Positions 50,352 through 59,068 of a stretch of 64,000 nucleotides of DNA are shown here, one piece after another. Numbering within the stretch: the first letter of the stretch is position 1; each line of letters opens with the position of its first letter. A program made the position numbers and the translations under genes. Source of the DNA: Streptomyces sp. CB02056 (GTDB lineage Bacteria; Actinomycetota; Actinomycetes; Streptomycetales; Streptomycetaceae); the NCBI RefSeq assembly GCF_001905545.1, contig NZ_LIPD01000004.1, forward strand, positions 474,610-538,609. The letters are read 5' to 3'. The notes beneath the pieces are model-generated. The model saw only the letters and a program-made list of their open reading frames with translations, was not told the DNA's origin and ran no database searches.

Positions 50352-51473
50352 TCAGCCGCCCAGGAGCGCGCAGCCGACCGTGCCGTCCCGGTCGACGCAG
50401 GTCACCAGTGCCAGCCCGCCCTCGGGCAGCCGTCCCTCGCCGGCCGCGGCCAGCACCGCCGCCAGCTGGAGGCCGGTCGCGGCCGCCGAGGCGTCGCCGA
50501 GCAGCGGCCGGCAGCGGAGCCACTGCGGCTCCGCCCCGGCGGGCAGGGCCGCGCGCACCGCCGCCTCCTCGTCCGGTCCGCCGAGCGGGGCCGCCAGGCG
50601 TACGTCCCGGCCGTCCGCGCCGGCCTCGGCGAGCGCCGCGCGCACGCAGTCGGTCAGCGCCCCGGCGGCCTGCTCGGGCCGGTGGTAGGCGCGGAAGCGG
50701 GTGCCGAGCAGCCGCGCCAGGACCGGGCGGTGCGCCGCGCGCGCCTGCTCGGCGGACTCCAGCAGCCAGGCGACGCCGCCCTCGCCGAGCGGGGTCCGGC
50801 CGTCCTCGCCCGCGCTGTGCCACTCCAGCCAGGCGCGCTGGACCGAGTACTCCTCGGCGGCGCCGCACAGCACCCGGTCGCAGTGCCCGCCGCGGTACAG
50901 CCGGGCGGCGTAGCCGAGGGCGAGCAGGCCGGCCGACCAGCCGCCCGCGATGGTGCTGTTGGGCCCCTTGATGCCGTGCCAGATCGCGCACTGGCCCGCG
51001 GCCCGGTTCATCACGGTGTTCGGGAACCTGGCCGGGTCGACCAGGTAGGGGCGGTCGCCGGTGAGCGAGTCCTTGGTGAAGTCCATGATGCTCTGCACGC
51101 TGCCCGAGCCGGTGCCCAGGACCAGGCCGACCCGTTCGGGGCGGTCCAGCAGGCCGGGCCCGCAGCCGTCGAGCAGGGTGCCGAAGGTGTGCACGGCGAG
51201 CGCGGTGACCCGGTCCATGGTCCTGGTGCCCTTGCGGCCGAGGGCCGCGGCGGCGCTGAAGTCCGGTACCAGGGCGGCCTGTTCGTAGGGGCCGGGGTAC
51301 GCGGTGCGGTCCAGTGCGGCGACGGCGCCGGCGCCCGCGCGCAGCCCCGCGCCGAAGGCCTGCGCGCCGACCCCGAAGGGCGAGACCGCCGACCAGGCGG
51401 AGAACACCGGCTCGGGCACCGCCCGGTCCGGGCCGGCCGGCCGGGCCCGGGCCCGGCTGTCGGTCGCCGTCAT
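50352..51473 (-). CDS. Chain length factor (KS-beta) of the type II PKS
   Basis: The 373-residue protein is a ketosynthase homologue without the catalytic Cys. Where the KS has TIATACAAG, it reads TIAGGWSAG, so Trp replaces Cys. LVLGTGSGSVQSIMDF, FPNTVMNRAAGQCAIWHGIKGPN and VTCVDRDGTVGCALLGG follow the KS fold. It should pair with the KS at 53232-54473 and set chain length. It overlaps the double-hotdog gene by ATGA. Confidence 0.9.
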   Translation of the reverse strand: MTATDSRARARPAGPDRAVPEPVFSAWSAVSPFGVGAQAFGAGLRAGAGAVAALDRTAYPGPYEQAALVPDFSAAAALGRKGTRTMDRVTALAVHTFGTLLDGCGPGLLDRPERVGLVLGTGSGSVQSIMDFTKDSLTGDRPYLVDPARFPNTVMNRAAGQCAIWHGIKGPNSTIAGGWSAGLLALGYAARLYRGGHCDRVLCGAAEEYSVQRAWLEWHSAGEDGRTPLGEGGVAWLLESAEQARAAHRPVLARLLGTRFRAYHRPEQAAGALTDCVRAALAEAGADGRDVRLAAPLGGPDEEAAVRAALPAGAEPQWLRCRPLLGDASAAATGLQLAAVLAAAGEGRLPEGGLALVTCVDRDGTVGCALLGG

Positions 51474-52435
51474 GCCCGGCCCCGGCCGAGGGCCTTGCCC
51501 GCCTTGCCGGTCAGGGCGTCGGTCAGCCGGTCGTCGAAGTCGACCAGGCTCCAGTCGCGGCGGTTCTCGATCACCGCCCAGCCGTGGGTGATCCGGCCGG
51601 TGGCGGTCGGCACCAGGACGCCGTCGCGCAGCACGTAGGCGTCCATCCGCGCGGTGTAGGTCAGCCGCTTGAAGACGCTCTCGACGGTGTAGACGGTGTA
51701 GAGCGTCTCCTCCATCAGCGCCTCGTCGAGGAGGGTGATCCGGGAGTGCGGGACGACCGGGATCCAGTCCTGCTCGTCCAGCAGGGTCTTGATGGAGACG
51801 CCGCGGTCCGCCAGGAAGAGGTCGACGACCTCCTCCATCTGCCGCAGGTACCCGGACATCTGGACCCGCTCGGTGAAGTGGCAGTAGAAGTACGGCATCC
51901 GCCACGCCCAGCCGAAGGCGTTGCGGCCCGCCGTCAGCTGCTCGAGCGGGTCGGTGCCGGGCTCCAGCGGGACGGGCGCCGCGCCCGCGCCCAGCCGGTC
52001 GACGGTGAGTCCGACGAGCTCGGCGGGCGGTTCGGCGACGGCGTGGCCGCGCGGGTCGGAGCGGAGGTGGACGGTGGCCTTGGCGGCGACGGCCTTCACG
52101 GTCTCGCCGGAGCGCTCCACGGTCAGCTCCACGCCCAGGCGCAGCCCGCCGTCGTCCTGGGCGGGCAGCCGGCGCACGGTGGCCGTCACCACGTCGTCGA
52201 TGTGCAGCGCGGTGAGGATCTTGGTGTCGAGATCGGTGAGGTCGACGCCCAGGCCGTACCGCTCGAAGAGCTCCCCGGGCGGGAACCCGTGCTGCCGGGC
52301 GTGGTCGTAGACCGCCTCCTCGACCAGGTAGTTGACGTGCTTGAAGCCGATCCAGGTGCAGATGTTCGAGCCCTCGTAGCGGGGGCGCAGCCGCACCCGC
52401 GTGGTCGGGTCGGCGGCGGGGGCACTGCTGGTCAT
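51470..52435 (-). CDS. Double-hotdog thioesterase-like protein
   Basis: The 321-residue protein contains two hotdog-like halves: RYEGSNICTWIGFKHVNYLVEEAVYDHAR in the first (like GHVNN of 4HBT thioesterases) and FTERVQMSGYLRQMEEVVDLFLAD in the second. It may hydrolyse or transfer polyenoyl-ACP, or edit aborted chains. Catalytic residues cannot be fixed. It sits between the hydrolase and CLF genes with 4-bp overlaps on both sides. Confidence 0.75.
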   Translation of the reverse strand: MTSSAPAADPTTRVRLRPRYEGSNICTWIGFKHVNYLVEEAVYDHARQHGFPPGELFERYGLGVDLTDLDTKILTALHIDDVVTATVRRLPAQDDGGLRLGVELTVERSGETVKAVAAKATVHLRSDPRGHAVAEPPAELVGLTVDRLGAGAAPVPLEPGTDPLEQLTAGRNAFGWAWRMPYFYCHFTERVQMSGYLRQMEEVVDLFLADRGVSIKTLLDEQDWIPVVPHSRITLLDEALMEETLYTVYTVESVFKRLTYTARMDAYVLRDGVLVPTATGRITHGWAVIENRRDWSLVDFDDRLTDALTGKAGKALGRGRA

Positions 52436-53235
52436 GGCAACTCCTGGGGTGAGAGGGTGGTGACGTCGGCGTGCGGCGCCCCGGGCACGGCGGCGCGCAG
52501 GAACTCGCACACCAGCCGGGTGACCAGGTCGGGCCGCTCGACCATCGGGAAGTGCCGACAGCCCGGCAGCAGTTCGTACCGCGCCCCGGGCACCCGGGCC
52601 GCGAGGGCCCGGCCGTCCTCGGGCCGGGCGGCGGTGTCCCGCTGCCCGGACAGCACGAGCAGCGGCGAGCCGACGGCGCCGAGGTCGAGCGTGGGGGAGC
52701 GCAGGTAGGCCTCGAAGAACCGCATCCAGCCGTACGGCCCGACCTGGTCGCGCAGTTGGCGCGCCATCCAGTCGCGGTGGGACCGGGCGAACCGCGCGGT
52801 CTCGCCGACCTCCAGCGCCTCCTCGAAGACGCGGTGGAAGTCGTTGAGGTAGTACGAGATCACCGACCAGTCGAAGTCCTTGGGGCTGGGCCGGTAGAAG
52901 GGGCTGATCAGCACGGTCGGCCGGGGCGCGGTGCGGCCGGCCGCGGTCGCCTCGACGACCAGGTTCGCCGCGTACGAGTGGGCCACGACGGCGTCGAAGC
53001 GCTCGTCCAGCAGCTCGACCAGGAACCGGCCGGGGTCGGGCCGGGCGCCCCAGCCGTCGCCCTCGGACTGGGCGCGCCACGGCAGTTCGACGTCCCACAG
53101 CTCGAAGGCGGCCCCGGCCCGCCGGACCAGCGGGCTCCACACCGAGGGTTTGCCGCCCAGGCCGTGCAGCAGCAGCACCCGGACCGGGTCGGGGCCCTCG
53201 GCGGCCCTGCGCAGCCGGGGGGTGGGCGCGCTCAT
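52432..53235 (-). CDS. Alpha/beta-hydrolase
   Basis: The 267-residue protein has the oxyanion HG in VLLLHGLGGKPSVW, the nucleophile Ser in VVAHSYAANLV (A-x-S-x-A rather than G-x-S-x-G), Asp in LVLSGQRDTAARPE and His in LLPGCRHFPMVERP. In the PKS operon it could be an editing thioesterase or act in chain release. It overlaps KS and double-hotdog genes by ATGA. Confidence 0.85.
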   Translation of the reverse strand: MSAPTPRLRRAAEGPDPVRVLLLHGLGGKPSVWSPLVRRAGAAFELWDVELPWRAQSEGDGWGARPDPGRFLVELLDERFDAVVAHSYAANLVVEATAAGRTAPRPTVLISPFYRPSPKDFDWSVISYYLNDFHRVFEEALEVGETARFARSHRDWMARQLRDQVGPYGWMRFFEAYLRSPTLDLGAVGSPLLVLSGQRDTAARPEDGRALAARVPGARYELLPGCRHFPMVERPDLVTRLVCEFLRAAVPGAPHADVTTLSPQELP

Positions 53236-54473
53236 GCGTCCGGGTGCGCTCGGTACGCGCCGAGGATGAGCACCGCGTTGTTGCCGGCGAAGGCCAGCGC
53301 GTTGTTCTGCACGATGCGCACCTCGGCGGGGCGGGCCCGGTTGGGGACGGGGTCCAGGCCGCACTCCGGGTCGGTCTGCCGGTGGTTGATCGTCGGCGGG
53401 ATGAATCCCTCCTTGATCGCCAGCGCGCAGGCGGCGGAGGCGAGGGCGCTGGCCGCGCCCATGGTGTGGCCGAGCATGGACTTGATGGAGACGGTCGGCG
53501 GCGGGGTGGCGAACACCTGCCGGATCGCGCCCGCCTCCGTCACGTCGTTGGCCTTGGTGCCGGTGCCGTGCGCGGAGATGAAGTCGATGTCCTCCGGCTT
53601 CACCCCGGCGTTGCGGTGGGCCAGTTCGATGCAGGCGGCGAGGCTGTCGCGGTCCGGCGCGACCGGGTGGTGGGCGTCGCAGTTGAGCCCGTACCCGAGC
53701 ACCTCGGCGTAGATCCCCGCGCCGCGGGCCAGCGCCGACTCCAGGCTCTCCATCAGCAGGATGCCGGCGCCCTCGCCGGTGAGGATGCCCTTGCGGTCGA
53801 CGTCGAAGGGCTGGCTCAGCTCCGGCGCGATGGTGCCGAGCCGGTAGAAGCCGGTGAAGGTCTTGCGGCAGACCGCGTCGGCGCCGCCGGACAGGGCGAC
53901 GTCCGCCTCGCCCGAGCGGATCGCGTCGAAGCCGGAGCCGATGGCGTAGTTGCCCGCGGCGCAGGCGGTCGCGATGGTGACGGCCTCCACGTCGGTGAGC
54001 TCCAGTTCGCGCACCACGCTGCTGGACAGCAGGCCGGCCGCCGACCGGCGGGCCACCACGGGGGGCAACCCTTCGGGGCCGTGGTGGAGTTGGTGCTCCG
54101 TCAGGGCGTCGAGGTCGCGCGACTCGCCGTCGGTGGTGCCGACCGAGACCAGGACGCGCCTGGCGCGGAGCTCCTCCAGGGCGAGGCCCGCGTCGGCCAC
54201 CGCCATCCTCGCCGCCGCGACGGAGAACTGGCTGGCCCGGCCCAGCTCTTCGGGATCCCCGTGCTCGATCCACTGGGCCGGGTCGAAGTCGTCGATCTCG
54301 CAGCCGTTCGCGTGGGCGTAGCCCGTGGTGTCGAAGGACGTGATCGGCTTGACGCCGCTGCGGCCGCTGCGGAGCCCGCCGAGGAACTCGGCCGCCCCGG
54401 TGCCGATGCTGGTGACCGCGCCCAGCCCGGTGATGACGACCCGGCGCGGTTCCCGGTCTCCGCTGCCCACCAT
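53232..54473 (-). CDS. Ketosynthase alpha of the reducing type II PKS
   Basis: The 413-residue FabF-type KS has Cys in VTIATACAAGNYAIG, His in ISAHGTGTKAND and His in SMLGHTMGAAS. The N-terminal RRVVITGLGAVTSIGTG is typical. It catalyses decarboxylative Claisen condensation of malonyl-ACP units with the CLF partner. Unlike aromatic type II systems, KR and dehydratases are encoded in the same operon, so the product should be a polyene. GGAG precedes the ATG. Confidence 0.96.
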   Translation of the reverse strand: MVGSGDREPRRVVITGLGAVTSIGTGAAEFLGGLRSGRSGVKPITSFDTTGYAHANGCEIDDFDPAQWIEHGDPEELGRASQFSVAAARMAVADAGLALEELRARRVLVSVGTTDGESRDLDALTEHQLHHGPEGLPPVVARRSAAGLLSSSVVRELELTDVEAVTIATACAAGNYAIGSGFDAIRSGEADVALSGGADAVCRKTFTGFYRLGTIAPELSQPFDVDRKGILTGEGAGILLMESLESALARGAGIYAEVLGYGLNCDAHHPVAPDRDSLAACIELAHRNAGVKPEDIDFISAHGTGTKANDVTEAGAIRQVFATPPPTVSIKSMLGHTMGAASALASAACALAIKEGFIPPTINHRQTDPECGLDPVPNRARPAEVRIVQNNALAFAGNNAVLILGAYRAHPDA

Positions 54474-54510
54474 TGCTGACTCCGTTCTGTCGACTCGGCG
54501 CTGCGGCGGG

Positions 54511-54771
54511 CTACTTGGACAGGCTCTCCTGGACGACGGCGACGACACCGTCCAGGTTGACCATCCGGATCAGCTCGGCCTGGTCGATCTCGATCGAGAA
54601 GGTCCGCTCCAGCGAGGAGAGGATCTCGATGGCGCCCAGCGAGTCGGCGTTGTGGTCCTCCTTGAACCGGCTGGTGTCGGTGACCTCGTCGGCCTCCAGT
54701 TCGAGGATGTCGCAGACGATCTCCTTGATCTGGGCGCGCTGTTCGGTGGTGACGACCGCGGTGCTGGGCAT
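54511..54771 (-). CDS. Acyl carrier protein of the type II PKS
   Basis: The 86-residue ACP has the phosphopantetheine site DHNADSLGAIEILSSLE (Ser in DSL) and a FabC-like fold. GGGAGG precedes the ATG. It is the first gene of the PKS operon, behind a SARP-type promoter, and divergent from an ArsR regulator. Confidence 0.95.
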   Translation of the reverse strand: MPSTAVVTTEQRAQIKEIVCDILELEADEVTDTSRFKEDHNADSLGAIEILSSLERTFSIEIDQAELIRMVNLDGVVAVVQESLSK

Positions 54772-54815
54772 TTCGCCTCCCGGTGAGGGGGTGGGTGCGA
54801 CAGATGATGATCTGA

Positions 54816-54857
54816 ATTCTTCTCGCCCGCGCTGACGGACAACTGACGTGCAACTGA
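54816..54857 (-). promoter_or_regulatory. SARP-type promoter of the ACP-KS operon
   Basis: Minus-strand heptamers TCAGTTG, TCAGTTG and TCAGCGC (54857, 54846, 54835) repeat at 11 bp. AAGAAT (54821-54816) follows seven bases later. The expected leader is about 36 bases. Confidence 0.7.
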
Positions 54858-54872
54858 CGGTCGTTGATCGGC

Positions 54873-54902
54873 TTGACAGTGCTCGCCAACACCTGTCAGT
54901 CT
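54873..54902 (+). promoter_or_regulatory. Promoter and likely operator of the ArsR-ABC operon
   Basis: TTGACA (54873-54878) and CAGTCT (54897-54902) with an 18-bp spacer form a sigma-70-type promoter. TGACAG and CTGTCA arms overlap both hexamers, a natural site for autorepression. Confidence 0.5.
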
Positions 54903-54926
54903 CAACTTTCAGGTAGGAGGAAGAGG

Positions 54927-55274
54927 GTGGGGGTGCCGACAAGCGCGGAACTACTGGCCCTGCTCGCCGCCGTCGGGCACACCCAGCGCCTGCGGATCAT
55001 CGGCGAACTGGCGCAGGGCCGGGTCCACGTCAGTGAACTGGCCCGGCGGCTGGGCATGTCCAGGCCGCTGCTCTACATGCACCTGGAGCGGCTCGAACAC
55101 GCCGGCCTGGTCGCCGGCGCGCTGGAGCTCTCCGATGACGGCAAGGCCATGAAGTTCTTCGAACTCACTCCGTTCGACATCCGCGTCACGGTCGACACCG
55201 TCATCGCCGCCCTCCGGGAGGACCGGGCGCAGGTCGACGGGCGCAACGCGACGCCCGAAGGCAGCGACGCCTGA
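54927..55274 (+). CDS. ArsR-like winged-helix regulator
   Basis: The 115-residue regulator has the fold AELLALLAAVGHTQRLRIIGELAQG, recognition region VSELARRLGMSRPLLYMHLERLEHAGLV and a wing at GALELSDDGKAMKFFEL. No metal-binding Cys cluster is present, so it is probably a ligand or redox sensor. The GTG at 54927 is chosen because AGGAGG lies seven bases ahead. It leads a likely operon with a small membrane protein and an ABC system. Confidence 0.88.
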   Translation: MGVPTSAELLALLAAVGHTQRLRIIGELAQGRVHVSELARRLGMSRPLLYMHLERLEHAGLVAGALELSDDGKAMKFFELTPFDIRVTVDTVIAALREDRAQVDGRNATPEGSDA

Positions 55275-55328
55275 ACCAGGCGCCGCCCGGAGGAAGGCGC
55301 GACGCCCGAAGGAACAGAAGGGACCCTC

Positions 55329-55568
55329 ATGAGCGGCGGCGTGATCGCCATCGTCATCACACTGATCGTCATCGGCGGGATCAGCGTCAGCATCGTCTCG
55401 TACTTCACCCTCCAGCGGCACCGCGCGGACGCCGCCGCGATGGCCGCCTACCGGCAGCTGGCCGAGGAGACGCTGACCGGACAGAAGGCGCTCCGGGGTG
55501 AACTACGGGCGCTGACCGCCAGGTTGGCATCGGTCGAGGACCTGCTGCGAAGCGTCGACGAACTCTGA
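55329..55568 (+). CDS. Small single-pass membrane protein
   Basis: The 79-residue protein has one N-terminal helix (GVIAIVITLIVIGGISVSIVSYF) and a cytoplasmic alpha-helical, likely coiled-coil tail (RALTARLASVEDLLRSVDEL). It lies between the ArsR and ABC genes and may assist the transporter or anchor a signal. Confidence 0.8.
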   Translation: MSGGVIAIVITLIVIGGISVSIVSYFTLQRHRADAAAMAAYRQLAEETLTGQKALRGELRALTARLASVEDLLRSVDEL

Positions 55569-55646
55569 ACCACCCGTCCCACCCGTTCCATCCGCGCCGT
55601 CCGGCGCCATCCCGTCCCATCCGTCCTGGTCACCCACGGAGTCGCC

Positions 55647-56474
55647 ATGACCACCGCCACCGTGCACGGCATCGACGATGCCGTGCGACTGAGGAACGTC
55701 TGCCGTGGCTACGGCAACGAGCGCAACCGGGTCGTCGCCCTCGACGACGTGTCGGTGGGCTTCGGCCGCAGCACCTTCACCGCGGTGATGGGCCCGTCCG
55801 GCTCCGGCAAGACCACGCTGCTGCAGTGCGCCGCCGGGCTGGACCGGCCGGACTCCGGCTCGGTCTCGCTGGACGGCATGGAACTCGCCGGGCTCAGCGA
55901 GAAGGAGCTCACCAGGCTCCGCCGGGACCGGATCGGCTTCATCTTCCAGGCCTTCAACCTGCTGCCCGCGCTGAGCGTGGCCGACAACGTGGCCCTGCCG
56001 CTGCGGCTGGCCGGGCGCCGGCCCGGCCGGGAGAGCGTCGAGCGGGTGCTGGAGCAGGTCGGCCTCGGCTCGCGCAGCAACCACCGGCCCGGCGAGCTGT
56101 CCGGCGGCCAGCAGCAGCGGGTCGCCATCGCCCGGGCCCTGATCACCCGGCCCGCGGTGCTCTTCGGCGACGAGCCGACCGGCGCGCTGGACACCCGCAC
56201 CGCGGTGGAGATCCTGCGGCTGCTGCGCCAGGCCGTCCACAACGACGGGCAGACCGCCGTCATGGTCACCCACGACCCGGTCGCCGCCTCCTACGCCGAC
56301 CGGGTGCTGTTCCTGGCCGACGGGCGGATCGTCGACGAGCTGAGCGGCGCCTCGGCCGACACCATCGCCGAGCGGATGACCCGGCTCGGCGCCTGGGGCG
56401 ACGGCCCGGACACCCCGGTGACGTCCGGCGCCCATGGCACCCCCGTCGCCCGCGGCGGAGAGGCGGCCCGCTGA
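55647..56474 (+). CDS. MacB/LolD-type ABC transporter ATP-binding protein
   Basis: The 275-residue ATPase has Walker A GPSGSGKTT, FQAFNLLPALSVADNVALPL, signature LSGGQQQRVAIARAL, Walker B LFGDEPTGALD and VTHDPVAASYADRVLFLADGRI, all of the MacB/LolD class. Its stop shares one base with the permease start. Confidence 0.94.
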   Translation: MTTATVHGIDDAVRLRNVCRGYGNERNRVVALDDVSVGFGRSTFTAVMGPSGSGKTTLLQCAAGLDRPDSGSVSLDGMELAGLSEKELTRLRRDRIGFIFQAFNLLPALSVADNVALPLRLAGRRPGRESVERVLEQVGLGSRSNHRPGELSGGQQQRVAIARALITRPAVLFGDEPTGALDTRTAVEILRLLRQAVHNDGQTAVMVTHDPVAASYADRVLFLADGRIVDELSGASADTIAERMTRLGAWGDGPDTPVTSGAHGTPVARGGEAAR

Positions 56475-57832
56475 TGTTCGCCCTGGCCCTGCAGACCCTG
56501 CGGTTCCGCAGGACGAGCTTCATCGCCTCCACCGTCGCGCTGTTCTTCGGCGCGGTGATCCTCACCGCCTGCGGCGGCCTGATGGAGACCGGCATCCGCC
56601 ACCGGGTGCCCCCGTTCGCGGCCGTCCCGCCGGGCACCCAGCAGGCGGCCAGCCGGCTGATCTCGATGTCCGCGGTGTTCGGCGGGATCGCCGCGATGGT
56701 CACCGTCTTCATCGTCGGCTCCACGCTGGCCCTGGTGGTCCAGCAGCGCCTCGGCGAGATGGCGCTGCTGCGCGCGATCGGCACCCTGCCCGGCCAGCTC
56801 CGCCGGATGATCGTGGTGGAGACCCTGGTCGTCGCGCTCGTCGCCGTCGCCCTCGCCCTCGTCCCGGGCTACCTCGCGGGCGGGTGGATGCTGGAGCAGA
56901 TCGCGGCCAGCGGCGTGGTCACGAAGGGGATCACCTACCACGCCGGCTGGATCCCGATGGTCACCGCGGGCGGCACCTCGATGCTCGCCGCGCTGACCGC
57001 GGCCTTCATCGCCTCCCGGCGGGCGGCGCTCTCCCGGCCCGCCGACGCGCTCGCCGAGTCCCGCCTCCAGCACCGCTGGCTGAGCGGCCCGCGGCTGGCC
57101 TTCGCGGTGCTCTGCCTGGCCGGCGGCACCGCGCTGGCGGTGGTCACCGGCACCGTGATGAACGGTGAGGTCGCCGCCAGTACGGCCGGCCCCTCGGCGA
57201 TGCTCTGGGCGGGCGGGATCGCCCTGCTCGGCCCCGGGCTGACCAAGGTGCTCACCGGGGTGTTCCACCGCCCGCTGCGCGCGCTGTTCGGCCTGACCGG
57301 GGACCTGGCGATGGACAACGCCCGGGCCCGCCGGATCCGGATCGCGGGCGCGGTCAGCCCGGTGATGCTGGCCACCGGGCTGTCCACCGCGCTGATCTAC
57401 CTCCAGACCACGCTCTCCGCCGGCCAGGGCGGCGACGGGGTCGGCGCCTGGGTGGACTACCTGCTGGCCGGCAGCATCATCGCGTACGCGGTGATCTCCC
57501 TGGTCAACACCCTGGTGGTGGCCGCCGCCGAGCGCCGCCGGGAGTTCGCCCTGCAACGGCTGGTCGGCGCCACTCCCGGCCAGATCCTGGCGATGACCGG
57601 CATCGAGTCGCTGCTCGTCACCATCGTCGGCACGGTGCTGGGCACCTTCGTCGCCGCGGCCACGCTCGCCCCCTTCCGGATGGCGCTGGACGGCTCCTGG
57701 CTGCCCCGCGGACCGGTCTGGATCTACCTCTCGATCGTCGGGTTCGTCGGGGCGCTGACCGCCCTCGCCAGTGTCTCGGCCACCGGCGCCGCCCTGCGGA
57801 CGCCGCCGGCCGAGGCGCTCGCCACCCTGTGA
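56474..57832 (+). CDS. FtsX/MacB-type ABC permease
   Basis: The 452-residue permease has an FtsX domain in each half: LGEMALLRAIGTLPGQLRRMIVVETLVVALV and RREFALQRLVGATPGQILAMTGIESLLVTIV. Membrane segments flank each. The system probably removes a peptide or lipid from the membrane, a plausible second self-protection pump for a lipopeptide. Its last 109 bp overlap the convergent LysR gene. Confidence 0.92.
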   Translation: MFALALQTLRFRRTSFIASTVALFFGAVILTACGGLMETGIRHRVPPFAAVPPGTQQAASRLISMSAVFGGIAAMVTVFIVGSTLALVVQQRLGEMALLRAIGTLPGQLRRMIVVETLVVALVAVALALVPGYLAGGWMLEQIAASGVVTKGITYHAGWIPMVTAGGTSMLAALTAAFIASRRAALSRPADALAESRLQHRWLSGPRLAFAVLCLAGGTALAVVTGTVMNGEVAASTAGPSAMLWAGGIALLGPGLTKVLTGVFHRPLRALFGLTGDLAMDNARARRIRIAGAVSPVMLATGLSTALIYLQTTLSAGQGGDGVGAWVDYLLAGSIIAYAVISLVNTLVVAAAERRREFALQRLVGATPGQILAMTGIESLLVTIVGTVLGTFVAAATLAPFRMALDGSWLPRGPVWIYLSIVGFVGALTALASVSATGAALRTPPAEALATL

Positions 57833-58851
57833 CCGGCCCCGGGCCCGGACCACTCCGGGCCCGCCCGGCCGGCCCCGCCCCACTGCACCCGGGGCGGCAG
57901 GAAGGACTCCAACTCGGCGAACTGGTCCGGGTGTCGGGTGACCCACGACCAGTACCCGGGGATCGTGCGGGCGTACTCGCAGTAGTAGCGCCGGAGCGTG
58001 GTGAGCAGTCTGCGCTGGATGTCGTCGGTCACCGAGTCGCTGCGCCACACCAGCAGCATGTCGGTGCCCTCGGCGACGGAGACCGGGACGAGCCGCACCT
58101 CGCGGGTGACGCCGGTGGGCGGCGTCAGCGCGGCGGCCCGGACGTCCCGGACCCAGTTCATCGCCTCGTGGTGGCCGTCGACGTAGTGCAGCACCTCCAG
58201 GTCGGCCCGGCCGACGGCGGCGAACAGCTGCTTCTCGATCGGGTGGAACCAGTGGTCGCGGGTGTAGCGGACCCACCGCAGCGAGGCGAGCTGCGCCGGG
58301 CTCACCGCCTCCTGGCCGACCAGGTGGTGGTCGTGCGGGAGCGCCACCCAGACGGGCTCCCGCACGATCACCGTACTGGCCAGGGCGGGTTCGTCCGCCT
58401 CGGCCGAGGCGGCCAGCGCGACCCCGGGCACCATCGCGGCGTGCAGGGCGCCGCGGGACACCTGCGCGATGGCGGCGTCGGGGCTGAGCGTCTCGGTCTG
58501 CACCTCCTTGACCGGCAGCGCGGACTTGAGCGCGCTGCGCAGCGACGGCGGCGTCCACTCGGCGTTCCCGAACCGGAACACCTCCGAGAAGTGCGCGGCC
58601 GCCTCGGCGATCACCCGGTCCGCGTGCTGGACGAGTTCGGCCAGAATCGGGATGAGCCTTTCCCCCAAGGCGGTCGGAATGGTTCCGGTTCTGGTCCGTA
58701 CGAACAGCTCGCCGCCCACGGCTCTTTCGATCCGCTTCAATTGTGCGGTGAGGCTCGATTGGGGAAGGCTCAATTGGGCGGCGGCTCTGGAAATGCTGCC
58801 CAGCCGGTCGATGGTGGTAACGATCTTGGCATGCCTCAACTCAACGTCCAC
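57724..58851 (-). CDS. LysR family transcriptional regulator
   Basis: The 375-residue regulator has the winged helix LRHAKIVTTIDRLGSISRAAAQLSLPQSSLTAQLKRIERAVGGELFVR and an effector domain ending near ELESFLPPRVQW. About 55 extra C-terminal residues run antisense through the end of the permease gene, and their low-complexity content (GGAGRAGPEWSGPG) suggests a non-essential tail. GTG at 58851 is chosen; upstream in-frame codons have low third-position GC and look non-coding. Confidence 0.88.
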   Translation of the reverse strand: MDVELRHAKIVTTIDRLGSISRAAAQLSLPQSSLTAQLKRIERAVGGELFVRTRTGTIPTALGERLIPILAELVQHADRVIAEAAAHFSEVFRFGNAEWTPPSLRSALKSALPVKEVQTETLSPDAAIAQVSRGALHAAMVPGVALAASAEADEPALASTVIVREPVWVALPHDHHLVGQEAVSPAQLASLRWVRYTRDHWFHPIEKQLFAAVGRADLEVLHYVDGHHEAMNWVRDVRAAALTPPTGVTREVRLVPVSVAEGTDMLLVWRSDSVTDDIQRRLLTTLRRYYCEYARTIPGYWSWVTRHPDQFAELESFLPPRVQWGGAGRAGPEWSGPGAGHRVASASAGGVRRAAPVAETLARAVSAPTNPTIER

Positions 58852-59068
58852 TGGGCCCCCGTCCGCGATTCCGACTTCCTCGCGTAGCCACCAGGAAAAA
58901 TCCAAGGCGGTCGCCACGCTAACAGAGTGATCCTTGACCGTCCACAGTCGGAAGCGGCGTGAACGGGCCGGAACGGGACGGGGGTCGGGAGGGGGGAATG
59001 CGCGGCGCGGCCGGTGATCGGAAACCGGTATTCCGGGATTTTCCGGAACGGGCATATGCCGAGCGGGA

